A DNA stretch of 64,000 nucleotides from Porticoccaceae bacterium (GTDB taxonomy: Bacteria > Pseudomonadota > Gammaproteobacteria > Pseudomonadales > Porticoccaceae): positions 1-64,000 of the forward strand of contig JALOAH010000003.1 of the NCBI GenBank assembly GCA_023228865.1, read 5' to 3'. Below the pieces are notes generated by a model, which saw only the letters and a list, made by a program, of their open reading frames with translations, was not told the DNA's origin and did no database searches. The position numbers were made by a program, and so were the translations under genes. Of this stretch, positions 63,469 to 64,000 are shown piece by piece. Numbering within the stretch: position 1 is the stretch's first letter; each line of letters begins with the position of its first letter.

Positions 63469-64000
63469 ATGAGCAGACTCAGCATTGCCGCCCCTTTTGT
63501 TGTCAACATGCTGGCGGGGGCAAAAAATAAAGGCCATGATATCAGCAAGTTAGCAGCTGATTCCGGGATGCCTGGGAATATTCTCACCTCGCCGAAGGCG
63601 AGAGTCAGCTTTGAACAGTTATCGAGATTAAACAATTCACTAGCGTCACTGCTGGATGATGAAGGCTATGGGCTAACCTCAAAACCGCAACGCCAGGGCA
63701 CCTTTAAGCTGTGCTGTTACAGCGCTATTCATGCCGAAACCCTCGAACAGGCCGTTGAGATTTTTGCCGAATTTTATAATTTGATGGAACTGGATTTTAT
63801 TCACAGTCTGGAGTACGACCAGGATCAGGTTAAATATCAGCTTTCCCGCCGCCCCGGCGCCCGCATCGACAACAGCTATATAATTGAATACACATTGCTG
63901 GTTATCCATCGCACCCTGTGCTGGATGGCCAATACCCGCATTCCCCTCATAAAGGTGGATCTGGATTACGCAAAACCCCGCTACAGCGCCGAATACGCCT
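63469..64000 (+). CDS. AraC-family regulator, N-terminal part (cut by window end)
   Basis: The ATG at 63469 follows AAGGTG and the frame is open to the end of the window (177 codons). The peptide (LSIAAPFVVNMLAGAKNKGHD, then KLAADSGMPGNILTSPKARVS and FEQLSRLNNSLASLLDD) matches the Arabinose_bd-type N-terminal domain of AraC regulators. The DNA-binding end is outside the window. It is divergent from the thiolase operon, mirroring the regulator at 22529 next to pccB. Confidence 0.88.
   Translation, partial: MSRLSIAAPFVVNMLAGAKNKGHDISKLAADSGMPGNILTSPKARVSFEQLSRLNNSLASLLDDEGYGLTSKPQRQGTFKLCCYSAIHAETLEQAVEIFAEFYNLMELDFIHSLEYDQDQVKYQLSRRPGARIDNSYIIEYTLLVIHRTLCWMANTRIPLIKVDLDYAKPRYSAEYA

Overview
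The window reads as a chromosomal segment of a free-living, aerobic, lipid- and acyl-CoA-degrading gammaproteobacterium. I infer a relative of the Spongiibacteraceae/Cellvibrionales-Pseudomonas side of the class. The support is a topA neighbourhood like that of pseudomonads, a cmoA/cmoB pair, a FadIJ-type beta-oxidation pair, an Entner-Doudoroff cluster and many stand-alone acyl-CoA genes. No plasmid, prophage module, insertion sequence or CRISPR array is visible.

Layout. 1-1.8 kb: the edge of an unknown ORF, a headless XRE-regulator remnant, and a two-gene radical SAM/SPASM plus PPOX-flavoprotein operon. 2-5.4 kb: a CHAD-domain protein, a CrtC/AttH-like protein and a GAF-EAL c-di-GMP phosphodiesterase. 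5.7-10.4 kb: edd-eda-zwf-pgl, taking glucose-6-phosphate to pyruvate and glyceraldehyde-3-phosphate. 10.5-13.9 kb: fadI-fadJ. 14.2-17 kb: modABC molybdate uptake. 17.2-23.5 kb: pccB-pccA-meaB-mce for propionyl-CoA, divergent from an AraC regulator. 23.6-24.7 kb: an enoyl-CoA hydratase coupled to a small unknown ORF. 24.9-29.1 kb: an RND efflux pair. 29.2-30.8 kb: an ECF sigma/anti-sigma unit with DUF3106-type and His/Tyr-rich exported proteins. 30.9-34.3 kb: xthA, prc and tRNA-Arg(ACG) with its own promoter and terminator. 34.4-39.8 kb: cmoB, cytochrome b561, cmoA and an M16 peptidase. 40.1-46.7 kb: a small exported protein, an SDR, a glutaredoxin-like protein, and an operon of ECH, split AtuA and Pta divergent from a quinone-oxidoreductase-like gene. 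46.7-54.5 kb: tatD, slt, a universal stress protein, topA and small conserved genes. 54.6-57.7 kb: MarR, a decayed sensor diguanylate cyclase and a lone tyrosine recombinase. 57.7-64 kb: a GNAT-C39 fusion, then a beta-oxidation operon (thiolase, FadB/J-like, SDR) divergent from a second AraC regulator cut by the window end.

How it works together. Two beta-oxidation modules, two further enoyl-CoA hydratases, a split AtuA and the propionyl-CoA to methylmalonyl-CoA branch point to breakdown of odd-chain, branched, terpenoid or sterol-like lipids. No acyl-CoA dehydrogenase, acyl-CoA ligase or methylmalonyl-CoA mutase is present, so these must be elsewhere. Two AraC regulators of the same architecture each sit divergent from an acyl-CoA operon.

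The most unusual points are: the radical SAM-PPOX pair beside a regulator remnant; a FadI gene whose reading frame needs an ATT (or ATC) start; a sharply AT-rich, rare-codon patch inside slt; a diguanylate cyclase broken at both ends next to a lone recombinase preceded by ATATCGG repeats; the GNAT-C39 fusion; and the split AtuA operon ending in Pta. All functional assignments are by reading motifs and comparing with remembered families; no database search was run.
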